Below, one piece after another: positions 7,341 to 12,431 of a DNA stretch of 12,431 bases (position 1 is its first letter; each line of letters starts with the position of its first letter). This stretch comes from Betaproteobacteria bacterium (GTDB lineage Bacteria; Pseudomonadota; Gammaproteobacteria; Burkholderiales; SG8-41). The notes beneath the pieces were generated by a model. It did no database searches. It was not told where the DNA came from and worked only from the letters and a program-made list of their open reading frames with translations. The DNA is taken from the NCBI GenBank assembly GCA_021414185.1, contig JAIOOZ010000173.1, positions 1 to 12,431 on the forward strand, given 5' to 3'. A program made the position numbers and the translations under genes.

Positions 7341-8357
7341 ATGTTTGGATTCAGATACATCAAGGCCAACCCCAGCTCGTTTCTGATTCAGTTTCGCAAT
7401 GGCAAATCCGTGCGCGAAGGGCGCGGTCTGAGTTTCTTTTATTTCGCGCCCCGCTCGTCGCTGGTCCTGGTCCCGATGCAGACCACGGACGCGCCTTTCA
7501 TTTTCAAGGAAGTCAGCAACGACTACCAGGAAGTCACCATCCAGGGCCAGGTGACGTTTCGCATCATAGAGCCGGAAGCGATAGCCGGGCTGATCGACTT
7601 CACACTGAAGCCGGACGGCAGCGGCTACGTATCGGACGAGCCGGTGAAACTGGCGCAGCGCGTGGTCAACGCGGTGCAGGTCCAGGTAAAGAGCGTAGTG
7701 CAGCGCCTGCCGTTGCAGGAGATCCTGCGGCTGGCCGATCAGTTGGTAAAGGCGGTGCGGGAAAACCTGAAGTCTGCGGATGGTCTGCGCGTTCTCGGCA
7801 TCGAAGTCATCGAACTGTCGATCCTCGCTGTCAAACCCAATCCGGACACGGCACGGGCGCTTGAAGCGAAAGTGCGGGAAACCATACTCAAGGAGGCCGA
7901 CGACGCAATCTACACGCGTCGCAACGCGGCGATTGAGCAGGAACGCGGCATCAAAAGCAACGAACTCAACACCGAAATCGCCGTCGAGCAAAAGAAGCGC
8001 GAAATCCGCGAAACGCAAATGGACGCCGAGCGCGCCGTGCTGGAAAAACGCCAATTGGTCGAACGCGAGGAAATGGAAGGCCGCGTCACGCTGGAGGAAA
8101 AGAAACAGAAACTGGTCGAGCTGGCGACGGAGAACACCAAGCGCGAGGCCGCTGCCCGCGCCTATGGCATAGAGGCAACGATGAAGGCCGTCGCCGGAGT
8201 CGACGCCAAGGTGCTGCAAGCGCTCACCCTGGGAACGTCTGATCCGTCGGTGCTGATTGCACTCGCGTTCCAGGGACTCGCCGACAACGCGCAGAGAATC
8301 GGCGAGCTCAACATCTCTCCCGACCTGCTGCGGCAGTTGATGGTCAAGAAGGGCTGA
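7341..8357 (+). CDS. SPFH/Band-7 (prohibitin-like) domain protein
   Basis: A 338-residue protein with an SPFH/Band-7 domain at about 10-200, including APFIFKEVSNDYQEVTIQGQVTFRI and RVLGIEVIELSILAVKPNPDTARALEAK. A long, highly charged alpha-helical segment follows (about 175-275, rich in E, K, R and Q) and is almost certainly a coiled coil. The C-terminus, about 280-338, is A/L-rich and ends in SPDLLRQLMVKKG. No signal peptide or membrane segment is seen at the N-terminus, unlike HflK/HflC, QmcA or most flotillins, so any membrane contact must be peripheral or through a partner. The ATG at 7341 is chosen because AAGGAG precedes it; the frame is open from 7170, but that part overlaps nrtR and shows no SPFH homology. 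It lies between nrtR and a NAD-kinase-like gene, four bases from the latter. Function is unknown; a scaffold for its neighbour is a reasonable guess. Confidence 0.85.
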   Translation: MFGFRYIKANPSSFLIQFRNGKSVREGRGLSFFYFAPRSSLVLVPMQTTDAPFIFKEVSNDYQEVTIQGQVTFRIIEPEAIAGLIDFTLKPDGSGYVSDEPVKLAQRVVNAVQVQVKSVVQRLPLQEILRLADQLVKAVRENLKSADGLRVLGIEVIELSILAVKPNPDTARALEAKVRETILKEADDAIYTRRNAAIEQERGIKSNELNTEIAVEQKKREIRETQMDAERAVLEKRQLVEREEMEGRVTLEEKKQKLVELATENTKREAAARAYGIEATMKAVAGVDAKVLQALTLGTSDPSVLIALAFQGLADNAQRIGELNISPDLLRQLMVKKG

Positions 8358-8361
8358 TACC

Positions 8362-9294
8362 ATGGACCGGCTGCAAAACAAGATCATCCTGGTGACGCGC
8401 CACAGCCGGCTGGAAGATCTGGTCGTCCGCTTCAATACGGTTGAGCAGGCGCGCTTCTACGTAGAGCATCTGGGCGCGGATTTCAGCGACTACCAGGCCG
8501 AACACGAGGCGTATCAGGTTGCGGTGCGCAAAGCGGAAGAGACGCTGGCGCAGTTTGGGCGGGTGCAGCGACTCGACCGCGCCTTCCTGTCGAATTTCAT
8601 CTTTGCTGCGGACATGCTGGTGGTGGTGCTCGGCCAGGACGGCTTGGTGGCCAACACCCTCAAGTATCTACACGCGCAACAGGTAGTGGCCGTGAATCCC
8701 GACCCCAAGCGCTGGGACGGGGTACTGCTGCCGTTCCAGGTCAAGGACCTGGGGAAAATCGTTCCCGAAGCCCTCGCCTGCAAGCGCCCCATCAGGGCCG
8801 TTACGATGGCGAGAGCACGGCTTAGCGACGGGCAGGTGCTGCACGCCGTCAACGATCTCTTCGTCGGCGCGCGCAGCCACGTATCGGCGCGTTACCAGAT
8901 CACGTGCGGCAACAATATGGAATCGCATTCGTCGAGCGGCATCATCATCTCCACCGGCCTCGGCTCGTCCGGTTGGTTCAGAAGCGTGCTGACCGGTGCA
9001 TGCGGCATAGCGCATCATGCCGCACCCGAACTTGCGGCCTTGCGCGAACAGGGCTTTCCCTGGAACGCCGACTATCTTTACTTTTCAGTGCGCGAGCCGT
9101 TTCCCAGCCGCACTACGCAAACAAACCTGGTGTTCGGCAAAGTTGCCGGCAGCAATCCGTTACGCGTGGTTTCGAAAATGCCGGACTTCGGAGTCATATT
9201 TTCCGACGGCATCGAGGCCGATTATCTGGAGTTCAACTCGGGCATGGAAGCGGTTATCGACGTTGCCGACCGCCACGGCAATCTGGTCAATTAG
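8362..9294 (+). CDS. Divergent NAD-kinase-fold protein
   Basis: A 310-residue protein resembling NAD(H) kinases (COG0061-type fold) with altered motifs. The canonical GGDGT reads GQDGL at 91-95 (D93 kept). The NE motif reads ND at 164-165. The motif normally ending TPTGSTAY reads SSGIIISTGLGSSGW at 191-205. The C-terminal beta domain is visible as VIFSDGIEADYLEFNSGMEAVIDVA. The N-terminal ~75 residues, including the arginine-rich LVVRFNTVEQARFYVEHLG, are not part of the usual kinase. The start lies four bases after the SPFH stop with AGAAGGG eight bases upstream, so it is surely co-expressed with the SPFH gene. NAD phosphorylation is possible, but the changed nucleotide loop makes a different substrate or a sensing role equally possible. 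The fold call is confident; the activity is not established. Confidence 0.75.
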   Translation: MDRLQNKIILVTRHSRLEDLVVRFNTVEQARFYVEHLGADFSDYQAEHEAYQVAVRKAEETLAQFGRVQRLDRAFLSNFIFAADMLVVVLGQDGLVANTLKYLHAQQVVAVNPDPKRWDGVLLPFQVKDLGKIVPEALACKRPIRAVTMARARLSDGQVLHAVNDLFVGARSHVSARYQITCGNNMESHSSSGIIISTGLGSSGWFRSVLTGACGIAHHAAPELAALREQGFPWNADYLYFSVREPFPSRTTQTNLVFGKVAGSNPLRVVSKMPDFGVIFSDGIEADYLEFNSGMEAVIDVADRHGNLVN

Positions 9295-9299
9295 TATTT

Positions 9300-9324
9300 G
9301 TTCGCGGCTGGCTAGGCCAGGAAC
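9300..9324. terminator. Possible hairpin at the convergent ends of the NAD-kinase-like gene and ilvA
   Basis: GTTC, four unpaired bases, then CTGGC-TAG-GCCAG and GAAC form an interrupted stem that contains the ilvA stop codon and starts six bases after the other gene's stop. The genes converge here with a 17-base gap. No U-run follows on either strand, so this is at best a weak or Rho-assisted terminator. Confidence 0.25.
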
Positions 9325-10886
9325 AGGCGATAAGCCGGATTGCGGGTTTCGTCCGAATACGGGTAGCCAAGTTTGGCCAGGAACGCCTTGAATGCCGCCT
9401 TGTCGCCCGGCGGCACCTGCATGCCTACCAGCACGCGGCCGTAATCGGCGCTGAATGCCGCCTTGTCGCCCGGCGGCACCTGCATGCCTACCAGCACGCG
9501 GCCGTAATCGGCGCCGTGGTTGCGGTAGTGGAAGAGACTGATGTTCCAGCCGTGGCGCATGCTGTTCAAGAATTTCATCAGCGCGCCGGGCCGCTCGGGA
9601 AATTCGAAACGGTAGAGAATCTCGTGCCTGGCGCCGGGGGCGTGACCGCCCACCATGTGGCGCACGTGCGACTTGGCGACTTCGTTGTCGCTGAAATCGA
9701 GCGTCTGTAGGCCGTTGCGCTTCAATGCGCGCACCAGGCGTGCGGTCTCGGCGCTGTTATGCACCTGCACGCCGACGAAGACGTGGGCCTTGCGCGCGTC
9801 GCCGTAACGGTAATTGAATTCAGTGACGCTGCGCGGCCCCAGCAGCGTGCAGAATTTGCGAAAACTGCCGGGGGTCTCCGGTATCGTCACCGCCAGCACC
9901 GCCTCGCGTTTTTCGCCCAGTTCGGCTTCCTCGGCGACAAAGCGCAGGCGGTCAAAATTCATGTTGGCTCCGCAGGCAACGGCCACCAGCGTTTTGCCAC
10001 GCACGCCTTTGCGCTCGACCCACGCTTTGGCACCGGCAATCGCCAGCGCGCCGGCGGGCTCCAGCACCGCGCGCGTGTCTTCGAATACGTCCTTGATCGC
10101 CGCGCAAATGGCGGCGGTGTCGACTCTTATCACCTCGTCGACCAGCTCGCGGCAGATACGGAAAGGCTCCACGCCGACCTGCCGCACCGCGACGCCGTCG
10201 GCAAAGAGACCGACATGATCGAGTTTGACGCGGCGGCCGGCCTTCAGCGAGCGGTACATGGCGTCCGCATCGAACGGCTCGACGCCGATGATTTTTATAT
10301 TGGGCCGCAGGCGCTTCACATAGGACGCGATGCCGGAGATCAGGCCGCCGCCGCCGATTGCGACGAAGATGGCATCGATATCGCGCCGCGTCTGGCGCAG
10401 GATTTCCATCGCTATCGTGCCCTGCCCCGCGATCACGTCGGGATCGTCGTAGGGATGCACGAAAGTCAGCCGCTGGCTGCGCGCGAGCTTGACCGAATGC
10501 GCATAGGCCTCGTCATAGGTGTCGCCATGCAAAACCACTTTGGCGCCGCGCCCCGCCACCGCCGTCACCTTGATCTGCGGCGTCGTGACCGGCATGACGA
10601 TGGTGGCATTGCATTTGAGTTTCTGCGCGGCGAGCGCCACGCCCTGCGCGTGATTGCCCGCCGACGCCGCGATCACGCCGCGCGCCAGCGCCGCCGCCGG
10701 CAGGCGCGACATCTTGTTGTAAGCGCCGCGCAGCTTGAACGAGAACACCGGCTGCATGTCTTCACGCTTAAGCAGCAGGGTATTGTTGAGCCGCGCCGAC
10801 AGATTGGGCGCGCGCTCCAGTGGCGTTTCGATAGCCACGTCGTAAACGCGCGCGGTCAGGATGCGCTCGAGATAATCGATTTTCAT
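9312..10886 (-). CDS. ilvA: Threonine ammonia-lyase, biosynthetic (threonine dehydratase)
   Basis: The PLP enzyme that deaminates threonine to 2-oxobutanoate, the first committed step of isoleucine synthesis. The 524-residue protein has a catalytic domain (about 1-320) with the PLP lysine K51 in FSFKLRGAYNKM, ASAGNHAQGVA (74-84) and the PLP-phosphate loop GGGGLISG (178-185). Two ACT-like regulatory domains follow (about 325-410 and 420-524), the second with FPERPGALMKFL and the C-terminal AYRLFLA. The start fits family members beginning shortly before YLERIL, although no good Shine-Dalgarno precedes it. Residues from about 459 to 499 contain ADYGRVLVGMQVPPGDKAAF twice, encoded by a perfect 63-bp tandem repeat; without it the protein would be 503 residues, normal for this family. 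The insertion lies in the isoleucine/valine-sensing part and may alter feedback control. A hairpin lies in its leader at 10904-10939. Confidence 0.96.
   Translation of the reverse strand: MKIDYLERILTARVYDVAIETPLERAPNLSARLNNTLLLKREDMQPVFSFKLRGAYNKMSRLPAAALARGVIAASAGNHAQGVALAAQKLKCNATIVMPVTTPQIKVTAVAGRGAKVVLHGDTYDEAYAHSVKLARSQRLTFVHPYDDPDVIAGQGTIAMEILRQTRRDIDAIFVAIGGGGLISGIASYVKRLRPNIKIIGVEPFDADAMYRSLKAGRRVKLDHVGLFADGVAVRQVGVEPFRICRELVDEVIRVDTAAICAAIKDVFEDTRAVLEPAGALAIAGAKAWVERKGVRGKTLVAVACGANMNFDRLRFVAEEAELGEKREAVLAVTIPETPGSFRKFCTLLGPRSVTEFNYRYGDARKAHVFVGVQVHNSAETARLVRALKRNGLQTLDFSDNEVAKSHVRHMVGGHAPGARHEILYRFEFPERPGALMKFLNSMRHGWNISLFHYRNHGADYGRVLVGMQVPPGDKAAFSADYGRVLVGMQVPPGDKAAFKAFLAKLGYPYSDETRNPAYRLFLA
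9389..9514. repeat. Perfect 63-bp tandem duplication inside ilvA
   Basis: Two directly adjacent, identical 63-base units occupy 9389-9451 and 9452-9514; identity ends at the flanking bases. The unit length is 21 codons, so the reading frame is kept and 21 residues are repeated in the second ACT-like domain. Identity down to silent positions shows the duplication is recent, or that it is an assembly artefact. Confidence 0.97.
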
Positions 10887-10903
10887 GGGGTAGACTGCAA
10901 TGC

Positions 10904-10939
10904 AAAAGGGCGTAAAGAGTAGCAGGAACCCGCCCTTTT
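10904..10939 (-). promoter_or_regulatory. Hairpin in the ilvA leader, terminator-like
   Basis: AAAAGGGCG (10904-10912) and CGCCCTTTT (10931-10939) are perfect inverted repeats of nine bases around an 18-base loop. Read in the direction of ilvA, the stem ends in CGCCCTTTT 17 bases before the start codon, resembling an intrinsic terminator with its U-run inside the stem. It may attenuate or otherwise regulate ilvA. No leader peptide rich in isoleucine or valine was recognised. The plus-strand orientation also ends in TTTTT, but no rightward gene ends nearby. Confidence 0.4.
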
Positions 10940-11023
10940 TACCAATTTCCAGACCCCGGGGGTAAGGGGGGTGGCCAAATGGGCCCGGTGACCCTCGCCG
11001 GAGCCCGCCGGCGTCCGTTATTC

Positions 11024-11058
11024 CATTGCCATTTACTAATTACCGGTCACCATTTACC
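11024..11058. repeat. Degenerate heptamer array upstream of rpiA
   Basis: Five consecutive seven-base units read CATTGCC, ATTTACT, AATTACC, GGTCACC, ATTTACC, with a loose consensus ATTTACC. The array ends eight bases before the rpiA start, where no Shine-Dalgarno sequence is seen. It resembles short tandem heptanucleotide repeats known from some bacterial intergenic regions. Its role is unknown. Confidence 0.5.
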
Positions 11059-11066
11059 ATAGCTGC

Positions 11067-11726
11067 ATGACACAGGATGAACTCAAGCAGGCGGTGGCGC
11101 GGGCGGCCATAGAGCACGTGCCGATCGGCTGCATAGTCGGCGTCGGTACCGGTTCAACGGCGAATTACTTCATCGACGAACTGGGCAAGATCAAGCACAA
11201 GATCGACGGCGCGGTAGCCAGTTCCGACGCATCCGCCCAGCGCCTGAAAAAACTCGGCATCGAGGTGCTCGAACTCAACAATGTCTCCGATCTGCCCGTC
11301 TACGTCGATGGCGCAGACGAGATCACCCGCCACCTGTCGATGATCAAGGGCGGCGGCGGCGCGTTGACGCGAGAGAAAATCGTAGCGGCGGTCGCGCGCA
11401 AATTTATCTGCATTGCCGACCAGTCAAAACTGGTCGATGTCCTAGGCAGGTTTCCGCTGCCGATCGAGGTCATCCCCATGGCGCGCTCGTACGTGGCGCG
11501 CGAACTGGTGAAGCTCGGCGGCCAGCCGGCGCTGCGCGTTGGCTTTACCACCGACAACGGCAACGTGATCCTGGATGTGCACAACCTGCAGATCATGAAA
11601 CCGCTCGAACTGGAAAGCACCCTCAACCAGATTACAGGTGTGGTCGCCAGCGGATTATTCGCGCGGCGCGGCGCGGACGTGCTGCTGCTGGGAGCGGATA
11701 AAGGGGTGCAAACCCTGACACGCTAG
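11067..11726 (+). CDS. rpiA: Ribose-5-phosphate isomerase A
   Basis: Interconverts ribose 5-phosphate and ribulose 5-phosphate in the non-oxidative pentose phosphate pathway. The 219-residue protein has the length of E. coli RpiA and conserves its motifs at the same residue numbers: GVGTGSTANYFI (25-36) for phosphate binding, YVDGADEI with D81 and D84, KGGGGALTREKI with K94 and catalytic E103, and DQSKL with K121. The start ATG at 11067 fits the family N-terminus (MTQDELKQ), though the upstream sequence lacks a recognisable ribosome binding site and consists of a heptamer array. It supplies ribose 5-phosphate for PRPP, the co-substrate of PncB, but there is no sign that it belongs to the NAD regulon. 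Confidence 0.97.
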   Translation: MTQDELKQAVARAAIEHVPIGCIVGVGTGSTANYFIDELGKIKHKIDGAVASSDASAQRLKKLGIEVLELNNVSDLPVYVDGADEITRHLSMIKGGGGALTREKIVAAVARKFICIADQSKLVDVLGRFPLPIEVIPMARSYVARELVKLGGQPALRVGFTTDNGNVILDVHNLQIMKPLELESTLNQITGVVASGLFARRGADVLLLGADKGVQTLTR

Positions 11727-11740
11727 AAGCATGCGTGTCA
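11716..11740 (+). terminator. Hairpin overlapping the rpiA stop codon
   Basis: TGACACGC (11716-11723) and GCGTGTCA (11733-11740) form a perfect eight-base stem with a nine-base loop that contains the rpiA TAG stop. No U-run follows (AAAGCGGG), so intrinsic termination is doubtful; it may act as a 3' stabilising stem or a weak terminator. The gene on the right converges towards it. Confidence 0.4.
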
Positions 11741-11777
11741 AAGCGGGAGTACAAAACTAACGCGCTAGCAGCACGCG

Positions 11778-12179
11778 CTAAATCAAGTCAGGTGAAATGG
11801 CCGCGCGCAGATGGGTACGCGCCTGCTCGACGCCGGCGCGGCGCGCAATCCACATCACCGCGCCTTTTTTCACGTTCCACTGTTCCTTCGCTCCAGTCAG
11901 CAAAAGCGCCGCCGTTTCGCCGAGGGTCGGCTGATGCCCTACTATCACGACGGTTTCTTCTGCGCCGGGCCAGCCCGCCGCCAGCAGCACGTCTTCAGCT
12001 GAAGCGGAGGTGCCGATGGCCGGCACCGTCTTGAACGCGGGACTCAGCGCGCGCGCCGTCTGCTGTGCGCGCTTGGCGGGACTCGCGAGGATTACCGCGG
12101 TATCGGGGATGCGGGCGCGCAACCACTTTGCCATGCGCGCCGCCTGCTTGATGCCCTTGGCGGTGAGCTTGCGCTCGCG
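11778..12179 (-). pseudogene. sixA: 5'-truncated SixA-like phosphohistidine phosphatase
   Basis: A frame from about 12179 to the TAG at 11780-11778 encodes a SixA-type histidine phosphatase fold without its beginning. Recognisable parts are RERKLTAKGIKQAARMAKWL, the ILASPAKRAQQTA motif with its phosphate-binding arginine, VIVGHQPTLGE with the second catalytic histidine, and GAVMWIARR. SixA proteins begin with a strand ending in RHG or RHA, which carries the nucleophilic histidine, about 20 residues before the LTxKG motif. Here that segment is missing: upstream lies the yggX stop codon two bases away. The only in-frame ATG (12134-12132) is further inside the domain. The remaining roughly 133 residues would be inactive as a phosphatase, so the gene is most likely broken by a small deletion at the yggX junction. 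Confidence 0.7.
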
Positions 12180-12181
12180 AA

Positions 12182-12431
12182 TTATTTGCCGGACGGCGGC
12201 ACGTAGCCTTGCGCCGCATCGGCACCGCTGCCGAAGAAATGCTTGTTCATCTGCTCCACCAGATAATCGCGTGCCTTTTTATCGGCGAGATTGAGGCGGT
12301 TCTCATTGACCAGCATCTTCTGCTGCTCGAGCCATTGCTTCCACGCTTCTTTCGAAACGTTCTCGAAAATCTTCCTGCCGATCTCGCCGGGGTACGGCGA
12401 AAAATCGAGCCCTTCGGCTTCGCGGCCGAGC
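12182..12431 (-). CDS. yggX: Probable Fe(2+)-trafficking protein YggX (C-terminal 82 residues)
   Basis: An incomplete gene whose start lies beyond the right edge. The visible frame reads LGREAEGLDFSPYPGEIGRK, followed by IFENVSKEAWKQWLEQQKML, VNENRLNLADKKARDYLVEQ and MNKHFFGSGADAAQGYVPPSGK before a TAA at 12184-12182. REAEGLDF-PYPGE-G, SKEAW-QWL and LVNENRLNL are the hallmark blocks of the YggX family, cytoplasmic proteins of about 90 residues that protect iron-sulfur clusters from oxidative damage and are proposed to handle Fe(2+). Only about 10 residues are missing. The stop is intact, so the deletion that seems to have removed the start of the neighbouring sixA-like gene did not damage this one. 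Confidence 0.93.
   Translation of the reverse strand, partial: LGREAEGLDFSPYPGEIGRKIFENVSKEAWKQWLEQQKMLVNENRLNLADKKARDYLVEQMNKHFFGSGADAAQGYVPPSGK

Larger units (their letters stand above)
10887..11066. other. Divergent intergenic region between ilvA and rpiA
   Basis: A 180-base gene-free gap. From left to right it holds the ilvA leader hairpin, a G-rich stretch (about 10957-10971, containing CCCGGG and runs of five and six G), a GC-rich part, and then an AT-rich heptamer array next to rpiA. Promoters for both genes should lie here, but no convincing -35/-10 pair was found. Confidence 0.6.

Noticed and set aside
7302..8435. A 377-codon open frame antisense to the SPFH gene.
   Set aside because: It mirrors the SPFH codons, has low-complexity F/L/R/D composition, and no domain or ribosome binding site supports it.
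5921..9294. The SPFH/kinase-like/Nudix operon as an anti-phage defence island.
   Set aside because: There are no mobile-element, toxin, nuclease or TIR-type genes, base composition matches the surroundings, and the neighbours are housekeeping NAD genes, so metabolism is the simpler reading.
9759..10922. A 387-codon open frame antisense to ilvA.
   Set aside because: It is a GC-rich shadow of a well-supported gene, with no recognisable protein family and an H/R/A-rich composition typical of antisense frames.
10957..10993. Runs of G in the ilvA-rpiA gap that could form a G-quadruplex.
   Set aside because: Only three usable G-tracts with a long loop are present on the plus strand, and C-tracts next to them favour ordinary pairing.

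Overview
The window is GC-rich and densely coded, and carries ordinary chromosomal genes of a proteobacterium. The mix of genes (Slt-type transglycosylase followed by an NDUFA9-like epimerase, a 503-residue-type IlvA, and a YggX ending in ...QGYVPPSGK) suggests a betaproteobacterium. That placement is an inference from gene content and protein style; there is no rRNA or tRNA to confirm it.

Positions 1-5829 are one leftward gene run: pncA (nicotinamidase), pncB (nicotinate phosphoribosyltransferase), nadE (glutamine-dependent NAD synthetase), slt (soluble lytic transglycosylase), then the start of an NAD(P)-binding epimerase that leaves the window at position 1. A short second copy of the epimerase start lies between slt and the epimerase. 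Positions 5921-9294 are a rightward run: an ADP-ribose-pyrophosphatase-type Nudix hydrolase, an NrtR-type regulator (degenerate Nudix domain plus winged helix), an SPFH/Band-7 protein without an N-terminal membrane anchor, and a divergent NAD-kinase-fold protein. The two runs diverge from a 91-bp gap holding a near-perfect 19-bp palindrome that overlaps candidate promoters on both strands. This is the obvious candidate NrtR operator.

Together these genes look like an NAD-salvage regulon. PncA and PncB turn nicotinamide into nicotinate mononucleotide and NadE completes NAD; the adenylyltransferase NadD is not in the window. The Nudix enzyme would hydrolyse ADP-ribose, the known effector of NrtR, so the regulator's signal and its removal are encoded together. 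The SPFH plus NAD-kinase-like pair is the least explained part and the best candidate for an undescribed function.

The right end holds ilvA (leftward, with a perfect in-frame 63-bp tandem duplication in its regulatory domain), rpiA (rightward, preceded by a degenerate heptamer array), a 5'-truncated sixA-like fragment lacking the catalytic-histidine segment, and the 3' part of yggX cut by the window edge. No rRNA, tRNA, CRISPR array or insertion sequence was seen, and there is no gene-free stretch longer than about 180 bases.
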